A stretch of DNA of 64,000 bases, from NCBI RefSeq assembly GCF_024723735.1, contig NZ_JANQDU010000003.1, positions 186,001 through 250,000 of the forward strand. The letters are read 5' to 3'. Shown here one piece after another: positions 8,865-17,358 of this stretch (within the stretch, counting starts at the first letter, position 1; each line of letters starts with the position of its first letter). The notes under the pieces were generated by a model. It was not told where the DNA came from and did not search any database. It saw only the letters and a program-made list of their open reading frames with translations. A program made the position numbers and the translations under genes. This DNA comes from Frigidibacter sp. ROC022. GTDB taxonomy: Bacteria; Pseudomonadota; Alphaproteobacteria; Rhodobacterales; Rhodobacteraceae.

Positions 8865-9842
8865 ATGAAGATATGTGTGTTCGGTGCCGGCGCGATCGGC
8901 GGCTACATGGGGGCCAAGCTGGCGCAGGCGGGGGCCGATGTGAGCTTGGTCGCGCGCGGCCCGCATCTGGCAGCCATGCAGGCGCATGGGCTGACCCTGA
9001 TCGAAGCCGATGGCAGGCGGACCTCGGTGCCGGTCTCGGCCGCCGAGGATCCGGCGGAGTTCGGCCCCCAGGATTATCTTGTCGTCACGCTCAAGGCCCA
9101 TTCGGTGCCGCCGCTGGTCGCCCGGATGCAGCCCCTGATCGGCGCCGATACGACCATCGTCAGCGGCGTGAACGGCGTGCCCTGGTGGTATTTCCACGGT
9201 GTCGGCGGTGATCTTGAGGGCACCCGGCTGGCCTCGGTCGATCCCGGCGACGCGCAGTGGAACGGTTTCGGCCCCGAGAGAGTGCTGGGCTGCGTGGTCT
9301 ATCCTGCCGTCGAGGTGATCGCGCCCGGCGTGATCCGGCATATCGAGGGCAACCGGTTTTCGCTGGGTGAACCGGACGGGTCGAAGTCGGACCGCGCCCT
9401 GGCGCTGTCCGCGGCGCTGACCGCGGCAGGGCTGAAGGCGCCGGTGCGCCCGCGCATCCGCGACGAGATCTGGGTCAAGCTCTGGGGCAACCTGTCGTTC
9501 AATCCGATCTCGGCGCTGACCCATGCGACGCTGGATGTGCTCTGCACCGATCCCGGCACCCGCGCGGTCGCGCGCGGGATGATGCTCGAAGCGCAGGAGA
9601 TCGCCGAGAAACTGGGGGTGAAGTTCCCCATCGACGTGGATCGCCGGATCGACGGCGGCGCGGCCGTGGGGGCGCATCGCACCTCGATGCTGCAAGACCT
9701 CGACCTCGGTCGTCCGATGGAGATCGATGCGCTGGTTGCCTCGGTGCAGGAACTGGGCCGGCTGACGGGCACCGAAACGCCCACCATCGACACGGTCCTG
9801 GCCCTGATCCGCCTGCGCGCGAGAACGGCGGGCCTCTACTAG
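8865..9842 (+). CDS. 2-Dehydropantoate 2-reductase family (ApbA/PanE-like)
   Basis: NAD(P)H-dependent reductase of 2-oxo acids in the ketopantoate reductase superfamily. The N-terminal Rossmann motif is GAGAIGGYMGAKLA (residues 7-20); the central helix has the family's Lys-x-x-x-Asn pattern (WVKLWGNLSFNPISAL), and a C-terminal helical domain carries HRTSMLQDLDLGRPMEIDAL. The 325-residue length is normal. It sits 18 bp after the CoA ligase, in a catabolic rather than pantothenate setting, so reduction of a pathway 2-oxo acid (or the reverse) is as likely as pantoate formation. Confidence 0.87.
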   Translation: MKICVFGAGAIGGYMGAKLAQAGADVSLVARGPHLAAMQAHGLTLIEADGRRTSVPVSAAEDPAEFGPQDYLVVTLKAHSVPPLVARMQPLIGADTTIVSGVNGVPWWYFHGVGGDLEGTRLASVDPGDAQWNGFGPERVLGCVVYPAVEVIAPGVIRHIEGNRFSLGEPDGSKSDRALALSAALTAAGLKAPVRPRIRDEIWVKLWGNLSFNPISALTHATLDVLCTDPGTRAVARGMMLEAQEIAEKLGVKFPIDVDRRIDGGAAVGAHRTSMLQDLDLGRPMEIDALVASVQELGRLTGTETPTIDTVLALIRLRARTAGLY

Positions 9843-9871
9843 CCTGCCGCGCGGTCGCGGGGGCCGGGCGG

Positions 9872-11083
9872 CTATGCCGCCCGCACGTTCGCGACGATGG
9901 CCTTGAACTGGTCGTCATCCAGGATGCTGCGCAGGGCGATGCCTTTCTGCTTCACCTGGCCGAGAATTTCGGCAAGCTCGTCCTCGGTGGCCTCGCCAAG
10001 GCCCAGTTGCTCGAGCTTGTAGACGATCGAGGCCTTGCCGCTCTTCTTGCCCAGCACGACTTCGCCCGAGCGCCCGGTCAGGGCCGGATGGGTGCCGAAC
10101 ATCACCAGCGGGTCATGCATCACATACTGGATGCCGATCCCGGACTCTCGGATGAAGTTGCCCGAACCGAGCACCGGCTTGTTCCGCGCGATCGGGACGT
10201 TGGACAGCTCCGCCAGCAGGTCGCCGAGTTCGGGGAGCTTGTCGAGCCGATAGCCGGTCTCGTATCCGTAGAGCAGGTCCAGCCCCAGCATCAGCTCTTC
10301 CAGCGCGGCATTGCCGGTGCGCTCGCCCAGGCCGTTTCCGCAGCTGTGGACCACCTCGGCTCCGGCGGTCACGGCGGCGAGTTCGGTGGCCACGCCCATG
10401 CCGAAGTCGTTATGCGTGTGAATCTCGATCGGAAGGCCGGTCATGCCCTTGACCCACCGGACCATGTATTTGATGGCTTCCGGTGTGGCGCATCCCATCG
10501 TGTCGACGATGCCGATCGAGTCGGGCGGCGACTCGGCCATGATCCCCTTGCAGAGGTTTTCCAGGTCCTGCGGGCGGGCGCGGGTGGTGTCATAGGGAAA
10601 GAACACAGCGTACAGCCCCTGTTCGCGGGCGTAGTTGATGACATCGCGGCTCTTCCGGAACACGTCTTCCCAACTCCAGCCGAACTGGGTGACGAGCTTC
10701 GGGTAGCCGATCGGCACCTCGATGATCACGCCGTGCGCGCCGCATTCCAGCGCCATGTCGATGTCCTGCTTGAGCGCACGGGCAAAGGTGAAAATCCGCG
10801 CCTTCAGCCCGAGCTTCGATATCTGCTTGATCGCCTCGGCGTCCTGCGGGGAAACGGCCGGCATGCCGGCTTCGATCCGGTCGACCCCGATTTCGTCCAT
10901 CTTGCTGGCAATCCGGATCTTGTCGTCGATCGAAAACACCACACCGGGGGTCTGCTCACCGTCGCGCAGGGTCGCGTCATGGATCTGGACTTTCGGCGGA
11001 AGCGCGAGTTCCTTGCGGACTTCGGGAATGAAATTGTACGGGCTGACCCAGTATTTTCCCTCTTCAAAGTGGTTCTCGCGCAT
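9872..11083 (-). CDS. DRE-TIM metallolyase: isopropylmalate/homocitrate synthase-like
   Basis: Claisen-type condensing enzyme or related lyase. The 403-residue protein has the DRE-TIM signature DATLRDGEQTPGV, the metal-binding IHTHNDFGMG, and the NGLGERTGNAALEE loop of the isopropylmalate/homocitrate/citramalate synthases. It lacks the C-terminal LeuA allosteric domain, so feedback control by leucine is not expected. The ATG at 11083 follows a GGAGAG site. It is convergent with the PanE-like gene and divergent from a GntR gene. In this catabolic setting it may make or split a 2-hydroxy-dicarboxylate; the actual substrate is unknown. Confidence 0.87.
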   Translation of the reverse strand: MRENHFEEGKYWVSPYNFIPEVRKELALPPKVQIHDATLRDGEQTPGVVFSIDDKIRIASKMDEIGVDRIEAGMPAVSPQDAEAIKQISKLGLKARIFTFARALKQDIDMALECGAHGVIIEVPIGYPKLVTQFGWSWEDVFRKSRDVINYAREQGLYAVFFPYDTTRARPQDLENLCKGIMAESPPDSIGIVDTMGCATPEAIKYMVRWVKGMTGLPIEIHTHNDFGMGVATELAAVTAGAEVVHSCGNGLGERTGNAALEELMLGLDLLYGYETGYRLDKLPELGDLLAELSNVPIARNKPVLGSGNFIRESGIGIQYVMHDPLVMFGTHPALTGRSGEVVLGKKSGKASIVYKLEQLGLGEATEDELAEILGQVKQKGIALRSILDDDQFKAIVANVRAA

Positions 11084-11384
11084 GGGTTTTCTCTCCGCCG
11101 GCTGGTTCGTCCCGGCTGGAGTTTTCGCATATATTTTGACTATGAACAATAAAAAACCTACTTTTTATCCAGATTGGCCGGGCTATCGCTCTTTTCTGCC
11201 GTGCTCCTGATCCGGAGGGGCCCGGGGCGCGGGCAGGGGGTGCCGCGGTTTTTCGTTTGCCAGGGGCCGGTTGTTCCGCAGTCGAACGGTCCTGACCGTG
11301 GCAGAGGGGCGTGTGTCCTCTTCGGTGAGCGTGCTAATATCGATATTATTTGAAGTCGCGCGGCGCTGCGGCTAGAAATGTGCC
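11084..11384. promoter_or_regulatory. Divergent intergenic region with 14-bp palindrome
   Basis: A 301-bp gap between the leftward DRE-TIM gene and the rightward GntR gene. It holds an AT-rich block at about 11127-11165, likely the leftward promoter region, and a perfect palindrome TAATATCGATATTA at 11335-11348, 37 bp before the GntR start, a good place for an autoregulatory operator. No coding potential stands out in between. Confidence 0.5.
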
Positions 11385-12047
11385 ATGACACAGGAATCCA
11401 AGCCCCAGGGCTCCACGCAGTCGTCGACCCAACGTGCCTATCTTGATCTGCGATCCGCGATCATCATGGGGAAAATCCCGCCCGGCGAACGGCTGAAGGT
11501 CGAGACCCTGAAGGAAGTGCTGTCGACCGGGGCCTCGCCGGTCCGCGAGGCGCTGAGCCTGCTCACCTCGGACCAGCTGGTGGAGCGGATCGACCAGCGC
11601 GGGTTCCGCGTCGCCCAGACCAACCGGGCCCAGTTCCAGGAAATCCTGAACCTCCGCTGCGAGCTAGAAGACATGGCGCTGCGCCAAAGCATCTCGACCG
11701 GGGATCGGGACTGGGAAGACGCGCTGGTTCTGGCGCATCACCACATGACCCGCACCGACCGCAGCGATACCACCGCCTTCGAGGAGCGCCACAAGGAATT
11801 CCACATGGCGCTGCTGAAGGCCTGCAACTCGCCGATCCTGCTGCGGTTCTGCGGGCAGCTCTACGACCTGAACGTCCGCTACCGTTATCTGGCGGGCACA
11901 TCGAAGTCCTACGGTCTGCGGGATGTGGCCGCCGAGCATCGCGCCATTCTCGACGCCGCCGTTCAGCGCCAGGTCGACAAGGCGTCGGAGCTGCTGATGG
12001 AGCATTACCGCAAGACCGGCGAGTTCCTGGCGGAACTGATCTCCTAG
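11385..12047 (+). CDS. GntR-family regulator, FCD subfamily
   Basis: The 220-residue protein has an N-terminal winged helix (GKIPPGERLKVETLKEVLST followed by ASPVREALSLLTSDQLVER) and an FCD effector domain (LRCELEDMALRQS, EERHKEFHMALLKACNS, DVAAEHRAILDAA) that binds a metal and a carboxylate in characterised relatives. The palindrome at 11335-11348 lies directly upstream, and a related site precedes the gene at 16960, so it may control both the DRE-TIM gene and the malonyl-CoA decarboxylase operon. Its stop overlaps the convergent dioxygenase gene by 4 bp. Confidence 0.9.
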   Translation: MTQESKPQGSTQSSTQRAYLDLRSAIIMGKIPPGERLKVETLKEVLSTGASPVREALSLLTSDQLVERIDQRGFRVAQTNRAQFQEILNLRCELEDMALRQSISTGDRDWEDALVLAHHHMTRTDRSDTTAFEERHKEFHMALLKACNSPILLRFCGQLYDLNVRYRYLAGTSKSYGLRDVAAEHRAILDAAVQRQVDKASELLMEHYRKTGEFLAELIS

Positions 12048-12910
12048 GCCTTCGACAGCACAAAATCGAACTCGACCCGGGAATAGGCGTCCGGCACCTT
12101 GCCCGACAGGGCGAAGCCTTCGGGAAAGCTGCCGGCGGGCTGCTCGACATAGGTCATGACAAGATCGTCGCGCACCCCGAAGACGGTGTCCTGATCGAGA
12201 TAGGGGTCGTCATCGGGAAAGACCTCGGTCACGAGGGTCCGGAAGCCCTCTGCCGTGACGATGTAATGCAGATGGGATGGCCGCCAGGGATGGCGCCCGG
12301 CGGCGTCGAGGATCTGCCCCACCGGGCCGTCATTCGGGACCGTGTAGCTGACCGGGCGGACGGTGGTGAAGGCATAGCGCCCGTTCTCGTCAGCCGTCAT
12401 CAGCGCATGGAAGGAGTGGATGTCCTGGTCGGGGTCCTGGCTGGAATACATCCCGTTCGGGGCGGTCTGCCAGATGTCGAGCTTCGCGCCGCCGACGGGG
12501 TTGCCGTCGGTGTCCCGCACATGGCCTTCGACCAGCAGCACCTGGCCTTCGAAGTCGCGCTTCATGTCGCCGCCGATCGGAAGTGGCGGCGGGTTCGAGA
12601 CATGGAAGGGGCCGAGCACGGACGAGCTGGTCGCGCCGGGAACCGAATGCAGCATGTCGACCAGTGACGACAGCCCCATGACGTCGGACAGCAGGACGAA
12701 CTCGTTCCGCTCCGGGTCGGTGATCCGGCCGGCCCATTCCAGCGCTTCGAGCCCCTTGCGCCATTCGGCATGGGTCAGCCTGGTCTCGCGGGCGAAGTCG
12801 TGCAGATGCCGGGCCAGTGATGTCAGGACCTCGCGCACGCGCGGGTCGGTGTCGGGTCCGAAATAGCTGGTGAAGACATCGGTTATGTTGTCCGGGGTGA
12901 CTGTGCGCAC
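12044..12910 (-). CDS. Intradiol ring-cleavage dioxygenase (catechol/hydroxyquinol type)
   Basis: Non-haem Fe(III) enzyme that opens a catechol or hydroxyquinol ring between the two hydroxyls. The 288-residue protein has the N-terminal helical dimerisation domain of catechol 1,2-/hydroxyquinol 1,2-dioxygenases, the LGPFH motif (residues 99-103), and all four expected iron ligands: Tyr155, Tyr189, His213 and His215 (PSHLHY). The start is GTG at 12910 with an AGGAG site 7 bp upstream. It is followed, 10 bp beyond its start on the upstream side, by the end of the TRAP permease gene, so it closes a leftward TRAP operon. Hydroxyquinol is the more likely substrate but this is not proven. Confidence 0.92.
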   Translation of the reverse strand: MRTVTPDNITDVFTSYFGPDTDPRVREVLTSLARHLHDFARETRLTHAEWRKGLEALEWAGRITDPERNEFVLLSDVMGLSSLVDMLHSVPGATSSSVLGPFHVSNPPPLPIGGDMKRDFEGQVLLVEGHVRDTDGNPVGGAKLDIWQTAPNGMYSSQDPDQDIHSFHALMTADENGRYAFTTVRPVSYTVPNDGPVGQILDAAGRHPWRPSHLHYIVTAEGFRTLVTEVFPDDDPYLDQDTVFGVRDDLVMTYVEQPAGSFPEGFALSGKVPDAYSRVEFDFVLSKA

Positions 12911-12920
12911 GGGGATACTC

Positions 12921-14228
12921 CTAGTTCAGGATGGCGAGGCTGAGCATCGGGAAGCGGATCAGCAGGATCAGCACGACCAGCATGACCGCCGCGAAAGGCA
13001 GTGCACCGAGAAAGACATCCTTCAGGGTGATCCGGTCATCGTTCAGGGTCGCCTTGATGACAAAGCACGAGATGCCCAGCGGTGGTGTCAGAAGCCCGAT
13101 CTCGGCGCCGACGACGGTGACGATGCCGAACCAGATCAGCGACAGGCCCATCGGTTCGATCAGCGGCAGGAACAGCGGTACGACGATCAGGATGATCGAC
13201 GAGGTGTCGAGCAGCGTGCCGAGAAACAGCATCAGCACGACATAGAGCAGCATGACCGTGAAGTAGCTGCCGTGGCCCTCGGCCAGCAGGGCGCCCAGTT
13301 CGTTCGGAACGCCGGCAAGCCCCAGCATCCGGCTGTAGATCGAGGCCGCCGTGATCAGGAACAGGATCGCCGCCGTGATGTGGCCTGTCTCAAGCAATGC
13401 CGCCCAGAATACCTTCAGGGTCATTCGCCGCCGGAACAGGGCAATGACCAGCCCGACGAGAGAGCCGGCCGCGCCCGCCTCGACCGCGGTCAGCCAGCCG
13501 GTGTAGATCCCGCCCAGAACGATGGTGATCAGCCCGAGGACCGGCAATGTCTTTGCGGCGATCTCGCCCCAGGGCAGGGCGCGGATGTCGTCGGCCTCCC
13601 GGCCTCCGACGAAACCCGGCGTGAACCGGCCCATCAGGAAGATCGCGCCGACGAAGGCGCAGGCAAGCATCAGGCCCGGAACGACCCCGGCAAGGAACAT
13701 GTCGCCGACCGATTGCTCGGCAACGAAGGAATAGATGATCAGCATCGCCGAAGGCGGAATGATCATGCCCAGCACCGAGGAACCGGCCACCACCCCGACC
13801 GCAAAGCGCGGGTTGTAGTCGAGGTCGAGCATCTGCGGCACCGAGACCTTGGAAAACACCGAGGCCGAGGCGATCGACGACCCGGTGACGGCGGCAAACA
13901 CCGCATTGGCGCCGACGGTGGCCATGCCGATTCCGCCCTTCACCCGCCGGAAACCGGAACTCATCACCTCATAGACATCGCCGCCGAGTCCGGCCTTTGC
14001 GACGATCAATCCCATGAAGGTGAACAGCGGCACCGTCGCGAAGGTGTATTCCATCACGCTGTCGCTCAGCGCGACCTTCAGCAGGTTCATCGCCAGGGTG
14101 AAATTGTCCCGCATCAGCCAGATCGAGACGAAGGACACGACCCCGAGCGCAATCGGGATGTAGAGCCCCAGGTAGATCAGTACGACGATGGCCACGACCG
14201 ACATCAGGCCGATCTCGATCGGAGTCAT
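12921..14228 (-). CDS. TRAP transporter large permease (DctM family)
   Basis: Large membrane subunit of a TRAP importer driven by an ion gradient. From the ATG at 14228 it has 435 residues with about twelve hydrophobic helices; typical motifs include PLFTFMGLIV, GSSIASASVFSKVSVPQM and the helical hairpin GSSVLGMIIPPSAMLIIYSF. It overlaps the small permease gene by 4 bp (ATGA), and lies directly before the dioxygenase gene, suggesting the transporter brings in the aromatic or acid substrate of that enzyme. A longer open frame upstream lies inside the small-permease gene and is not used. Confidence 0.93.
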   Translation of the reverse strand: MTPIEIGLMSVVAIVVLIYLGLYIPIALGVVSFVSIWLMRDNFTLAMNLLKVALSDSVMEYTFATVPLFTFMGLIVAKAGLGGDVYEVMSSGFRRVKGGIGMATVGANAVFAAVTGSSIASASVFSKVSVPQMLDLDYNPRFAVGVVAGSSVLGMIIPPSAMLIIYSFVAEQSVGDMFLAGVVPGLMLACAFVGAIFLMGRFTPGFVGGREADDIRALPWGEIAAKTLPVLGLITIVLGGIYTGWLTAVEAGAAGSLVGLVIALFRRRMTLKVFWAALLETGHITAAILFLITAASIYSRMLGLAGVPNELGALLAEGHGSYFTVMLLYVVLMLFLGTLLDTSSIILIVVPLFLPLIEPMGLSLIWFGIVTVVGAEIGLLTPPLGISCFVIKATLNDDRITLKDVFLGALPFAAVMLVVLILLIRFPMLSLAILN

Positions 14229-14782
14229 TGCGCGTCCTTGTGTTCGGGCGCCCGGATCATTTCCGGCTTGTGTGCCGGCGACAGGATCTTGAGCAGGAAG
14301 ATGAGCGCGCAGAGCGCGGCACTGAGGAAGATCACCAGCTTGATCGGCCACCAGGGCGCCGTGAAGACGCCCGGCACGCCGAAATAGTTCTGTGTCTCCC
14401 ACATCTTGGTGAACTCGGGCCAGATGGCGATCGCGATCAGGGTCATGAAGACGGCCGAGACCGTTTCGATCACATGGGTCAGGATCGCCGCCACGCGCGG
14501 GGCCCGCTGGCCGATGATCACCAGGAAACCGTCCGAGCGGGTCAGCCGGTCCACCCGCACGACATCGGGCAGTTGCAGGAAGACGATGAGCACCATCGAG
14601 AACTGCACCACCTCGACGGCGCCCAGGAAGGGCGCATGAAACACGCTTCGCGCCACCACGTCGAAGCAGACCACTCCGACCAGCATCATCACCACCAGCG
14701 TTCCGGCGACATTGGCCGAAACCGCGATCCGTCTTGTCAGCAGCGAAAGGACGCCAACTGCACGTCTGAACAGGGCACGCAT
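14225..14782 (-). CDS. TRAP transporter small permease (DctQ family)
   Basis: Small membrane subunit of the TRAP importer. The 185-residue protein from the ATG at 14782 has four hydrophobic helices; FDVVARSVFHAPFLGAVEVV is a typical DctQ second-helix region. Its 3' end overlaps the large permease start by 4 bp. The binding-protein gene lies 29 bp upstream. Its length is normal for the family. Confidence 0.9.
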   Translation of the reverse strand: MRALFRRAVGVLSLLTRRIAVSANVAGTLVVMMLVGVVCFDVVARSVFHAPFLGAVEVVQFSMVLIVFLQLPDVVRVDRLTRSDGFLVIIGQRAPRVAAILTHVIETVSAVFMTLIAIAIWPEFTKMWETQNYFGVPGVFTAPWWPIKLVIFLSAALCALIFLLKILSPAHKPEMIRAPEHKDAQ

Positions 14783-14811
14783 CTTGTCAGCGTCCTTCCG
14801 GTCTTGCTGCC

Positions 14812-15885
14812 TTACTCGGCGGCCCAGTTGCGCACGCCGGTATAGCCGTCCGCCTCGAGCTTCCCGAGATAGGCCTTTAGCATCTCGGTGCCGGGCTGGC
14901 CGCTCTGGTCGAGTTCGGCGGCCCATTCGGCTGCGATGTTGGGCATCGCCTCGGCCCAGGCGGCGCGATCCGCGGCGCTCAGGGCGACGATGGTGCCGCC
15001 CGCGGCGACATAGGCATCGCGGCTGGCCTTGGCCTTGTCCATCGCGATTCCGGCGATGTGGTCACGATAGAGCACCGCGACCTCTTCCAGAACGCCCTTC
15101 ACCTCGTCGGGAAGGCTGTTCCAGTAATCCGCGTTCACGGTCACGGTCTTGGTGTTGACGGCCCCGAAATCGACTTCCAGCATGTAGGGGGCCACTTCGG
15201 CGATCTTGAAGGTCTCGGCCGCTTCCGGCCAGAGCATCGCCTGATCGACCAGACCGGTCTGCAGCATGTTGTAGAAATCGGTCAGGCCGCCGCGAACGCC
15301 GGCCGCACCGGAAATCCCTTCGAGATAGCGCAGGTTCATCCCGGCGCCGGCGACCTTCTTGCCTTCGATATCGGCAATGCCGGCAACCGGGGTGGCGCTG
15401 AACAGCTGATAGGTGTCGAGCACGACGCCGGTGGCCAGATAGACTTGGTTCTGGGCGGCGAATTCGGCCTGCATCGACGGGAACTCGTGGGCGATCTCGT
15501 CAACCGCCTTGGCCACCGCACGGGCGTCGGCCGCGACGAAGGGTGTCACCGCCGAGATCGCCTGGCTGGGCAGCTTGGACGAATGGAAGATCGTGGTGAC
15601 GATGCCGATGTCGCCCAGTCCCAGCTGGATGCCTTCGAGAACGCCCTTGGGCTTCACGATCGCACCGCCATAGCTTTCCTGCCAGTCCATCGCGTAGTTG
15701 CCGGTTTCGGCAAGGCGCTTGTCGACCTCGGGAATGAAGAAGTTGGTGAACTCCTCCACCCACATCGACCGGGCCGGATAGCCGTCGATGACCACGGCCT
15801 TGATCGTTTCGGTCGCGAAGACCGGGGCGGCCACCAGCCCCGACATGAGGGCACCGAGTGCCGATCCTTTCCACCAAACGTTCAT
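14812..15885 (-). CDS. TRAP transporter substrate-binding protein (DctP family)
   Basis: Periplasmic receptor for the TRAP system. The 357-residue precursor has a signal peptide (MNVWWKGSALGALMSGLVAA, cleavage about VFA-TE) and the DctP fold with the mid-protein segment GLTDFYNMLQTGLVDQAMLWPEA, where these receptors carry the carboxylate-binding residues. A very strong ribosome-binding site (AAGGGAGGAA) precedes the ATG at 15885, supporting high expression. First gene of the leftward TRAP-dioxygenase unit. Ligand unknown; organic acids are usual. Confidence 0.92.
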   Translation of the reverse strand: MNVWWKGSALGALMSGLVAAPVFATETIKAVVIDGYPARSMWVEEFTNFFIPEVDKRLAETGNYAMDWQESYGGAIVKPKGVLEGIQLGLGDIGIVTTIFHSSKLPSQAISAVTPFVAADARAVAKAVDEIAHEFPSMQAEFAAQNQVYLATGVVLDTYQLFSATPVAGIADIEGKKVAGAGMNLRYLEGISGAAGVRGGLTDFYNMLQTGLVDQAMLWPEAAETFKIAEVAPYMLEVDFGAVNTKTVTVNADYWNSLPDEVKGVLEEVAVLYRDHIAGIAMDKAKASRDAYVAAGGTIVALSAADRAAWAEAMPNIAAEWAAELDQSGQPGTEMLKAYLGKLEADGYTGVRNWAAE

Positions 15886-16094
15886 TCTTTCCTCCCTTGA
15901 AAGTTGTCGTCCCGTTCGAAGCTCAGGCCTGTCGCCCGTTGACCTCCGATTGCATCTCTGCGGCCCGTTGGGCTGCGGTGACGGCCGCGTCGCTCCCGCG
16001 CGCCCGGTTCCGGCCCGTGGCCCGGGTCCGCCATGGGGGCCGGGCCGCGGCGCCGTTTGTCCGGTTTGTTCCCCGTCGTCGTGTCATCTGCCGC

Positions 16095-16760
16095 TCATGC
16101 GAATGAACACACCTCCTCGAACCGGAACCGGGGAAGCTTCTGGAACAGCGCGCTTTCATCGGCGTAGCCGATGTTGCACAGGAAGTTCGATTTCAGCGTC
16201 GTCCCGGCAAAGAACTCCTCGTCGACGGTCGCGTTGGTGAAGCCGGACATCGCGCCGACATCCAGTCCGACCGCCCGTGCCGCAATCATGAAATAGGCGC
16301 CCTGCAGGGTGCCGTTGCGAAAGGCGGTGGTCTCGCTGTGCCCGGGCTTGCCCTCGAAATGGGGCCGTCGATCCTCGTGCGGGAACAGGAACGGCAGCTT
16401 GCGCCAGAATTCCAGGTCGTAGGCGATGATCGCGGTCACCGGGGCGGCCATCATCTTGTCGATGTTCTTGGCCTTTAGAGACCTCGCCAGCCGCTCCTTG
16501 GCCTCGGGCGTCCGGACAAAGACGAACCGCGCCGGGCAGCAGTTCATGCTGGTCGGGCCGGAAATCGTGATCTCGTAGATGGTTCGCAGGAGTTCGTCCG
16601 GGACGGGTTCGTCCTTCCACGCGTAATGTGACCGCGCGTCTCGCAGGATCAGGTCGATCGAGGCGTCATCCAGACGGGGCAGGCGGTTCTTCAGGGCGCG
16701 GAACGCCGCCTGGGCTTCCGCCCTTGCTGTCTGCAATGCTGCGCCTGTCAGTCCATTCAT
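16095..16760 (-). CDS. Nitroreductase-family flavoprotein, RutE (malonic semialdehyde reductase)-like
   Basis: FMN-dependent NAD(P)H reductase. The 221-residue protein matches the RutE/HadB branch: SGPTSMNCCPARFVFVRT, a MMAAPVTAIIAYD strand, ETAFRNGTLQGAYFMIAARAVGLDVGAMSGF, and LKSNFLCNIGY near the C-terminus. In uracil breakdown RutE reduces malonic semialdehyde to 3-hydroxypropionate. No other rut genes are here, but malonyl-CoA decarboxylase lies close by and divergent, so a three-carbon malonyl or semialdehyde intermediate is plausible. About 210 bp separate it from the TRAP receptor gene. Confidence 0.85.
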   Translation of the reverse strand: MNGLTGAALQTARAEAQAAFRALKNRLPRLDDASIDLILRDARSHYAWKDEPVPDELLRTIYEITISGPTSMNCCPARFVFVRTPEAKERLARSLKAKNIDKMMAAPVTAIIAYDLEFWRKLPFLFPHEDRRPHFEGKPGHSETTAFRNGTLQGAYFMIAARAVGLDVGAMSGFTNATVDEEFFAGTTLKSNFLCNIGYADESALFQKLPRFRFEEVCSFA

Positions 16761-16911
16761 GTCGATCTGCCGTGTCTTGTTTCCTGGCCAAGCCCGCAGT
16801 CCGGGCCGTTCGGCCGCACTGTCGGGCCCTTTCGCTGCCCGCTCTTCCGAACGCGCGAAAGGACCGCCGTATCCTGTTCATTCTTCTTGTTTGACTACGT
16901 TTTGGGGTCTT

Positions 16912-16937
16912 GTCAAATAAAATCGATATTTCTAGAC
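16912..16937. promoter_or_regulatory. Imperfect 26-bp inverted repeat, candidate GntR operator
   Basis: A partly symmetric element beginning GTCAAATA and ending TCTAGAC, with core AATCGATATT (16921-16930). Eighteen of 26 positions are self-complementary. The core shares ATCGATATT with the palindrome at 11335-11348 before the GntR gene. It lies 23 bp before the start at 16960, in the 199-bp divergent gap with the nitroreductase gene. Confidence 0.42.
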
Positions 16938-16959
16938 TTGCGGGGATACGGAGGCGAAA

Positions 16960-17346
16960 ATGGTCAAATGGACGGAATACGAGCAGACTGCCAGGGGACG
17001 TGGCGCGCTGGCGCTGGAGTTGTACCTGGTCGACTCGGTGCCCGCCGGCAGCCCGGAGGCCGTGAAGGACAACCTGCCTTCGCATCTCGAATACCAAAGG
17101 GAGATGGAGACGCGCGGGGCTCTCGTTCTGGCCGGGCCGACGTCCGACCTCTCGGGGGACGAGATGCAGGGCAGGGGGCTGATCGTCTATCGCGCCGCCT
17201 CCATGGACGAGGCACGGGAAATGGCCAGCGCCGACCCGATGCACAAGAGCGGTGCGCGCGAATTCACCCTGCGCAAGTGGCTGGTGAACGAGGGCAGCCT
17301 GTCCCTGTCCGTCGGCCTGTCCACCGGACGCGCCGTCCTTTCATGA
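16960..17346 (+). CDS. YCII-related domain protein
   Basis: Small cytoplasmic protein of the YciI/DUF1330-like ferredoxin fold. In 128 residues it shows the family pattern: LPSHLEYQREMETRGALVLAGP in the first half and GRGLIVYRAASMDEAREMASADPMHKSGAREF in the second, with the conserved HL histidine and the AxxDP motif. A GGAGGCG ribosome-binding site precedes the ATG. It is 12 bp before malonyl-CoA decarboxylase and likely cotranscribed. YCII proteins in catabolic operons include isomerases such as muconolactone isomerase-like proteins, which would suit the dioxygenase, but no reaction can be assigned. Confidence 0.82.
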   Translation: MVKWTEYEQTARGRGALALELYLVDSVPAGSPEAVKDNLPSHLEYQREMETRGALVLAGPTSDLSGDEMQGRGLIVYRAASMDEAREMASADPMHKSGAREFTLRKWLVNEGSLSLSVGLSTGRAVLS

Positions 17347-17358
17347 TCGCGAGGCAAG

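Noticed and set aside
12870-14387. 505-codon plus-strand frame opposite the TRAP large permease
   Set aside because: Highly charged Gln/Asp/Arg translation; typical GC shadow.
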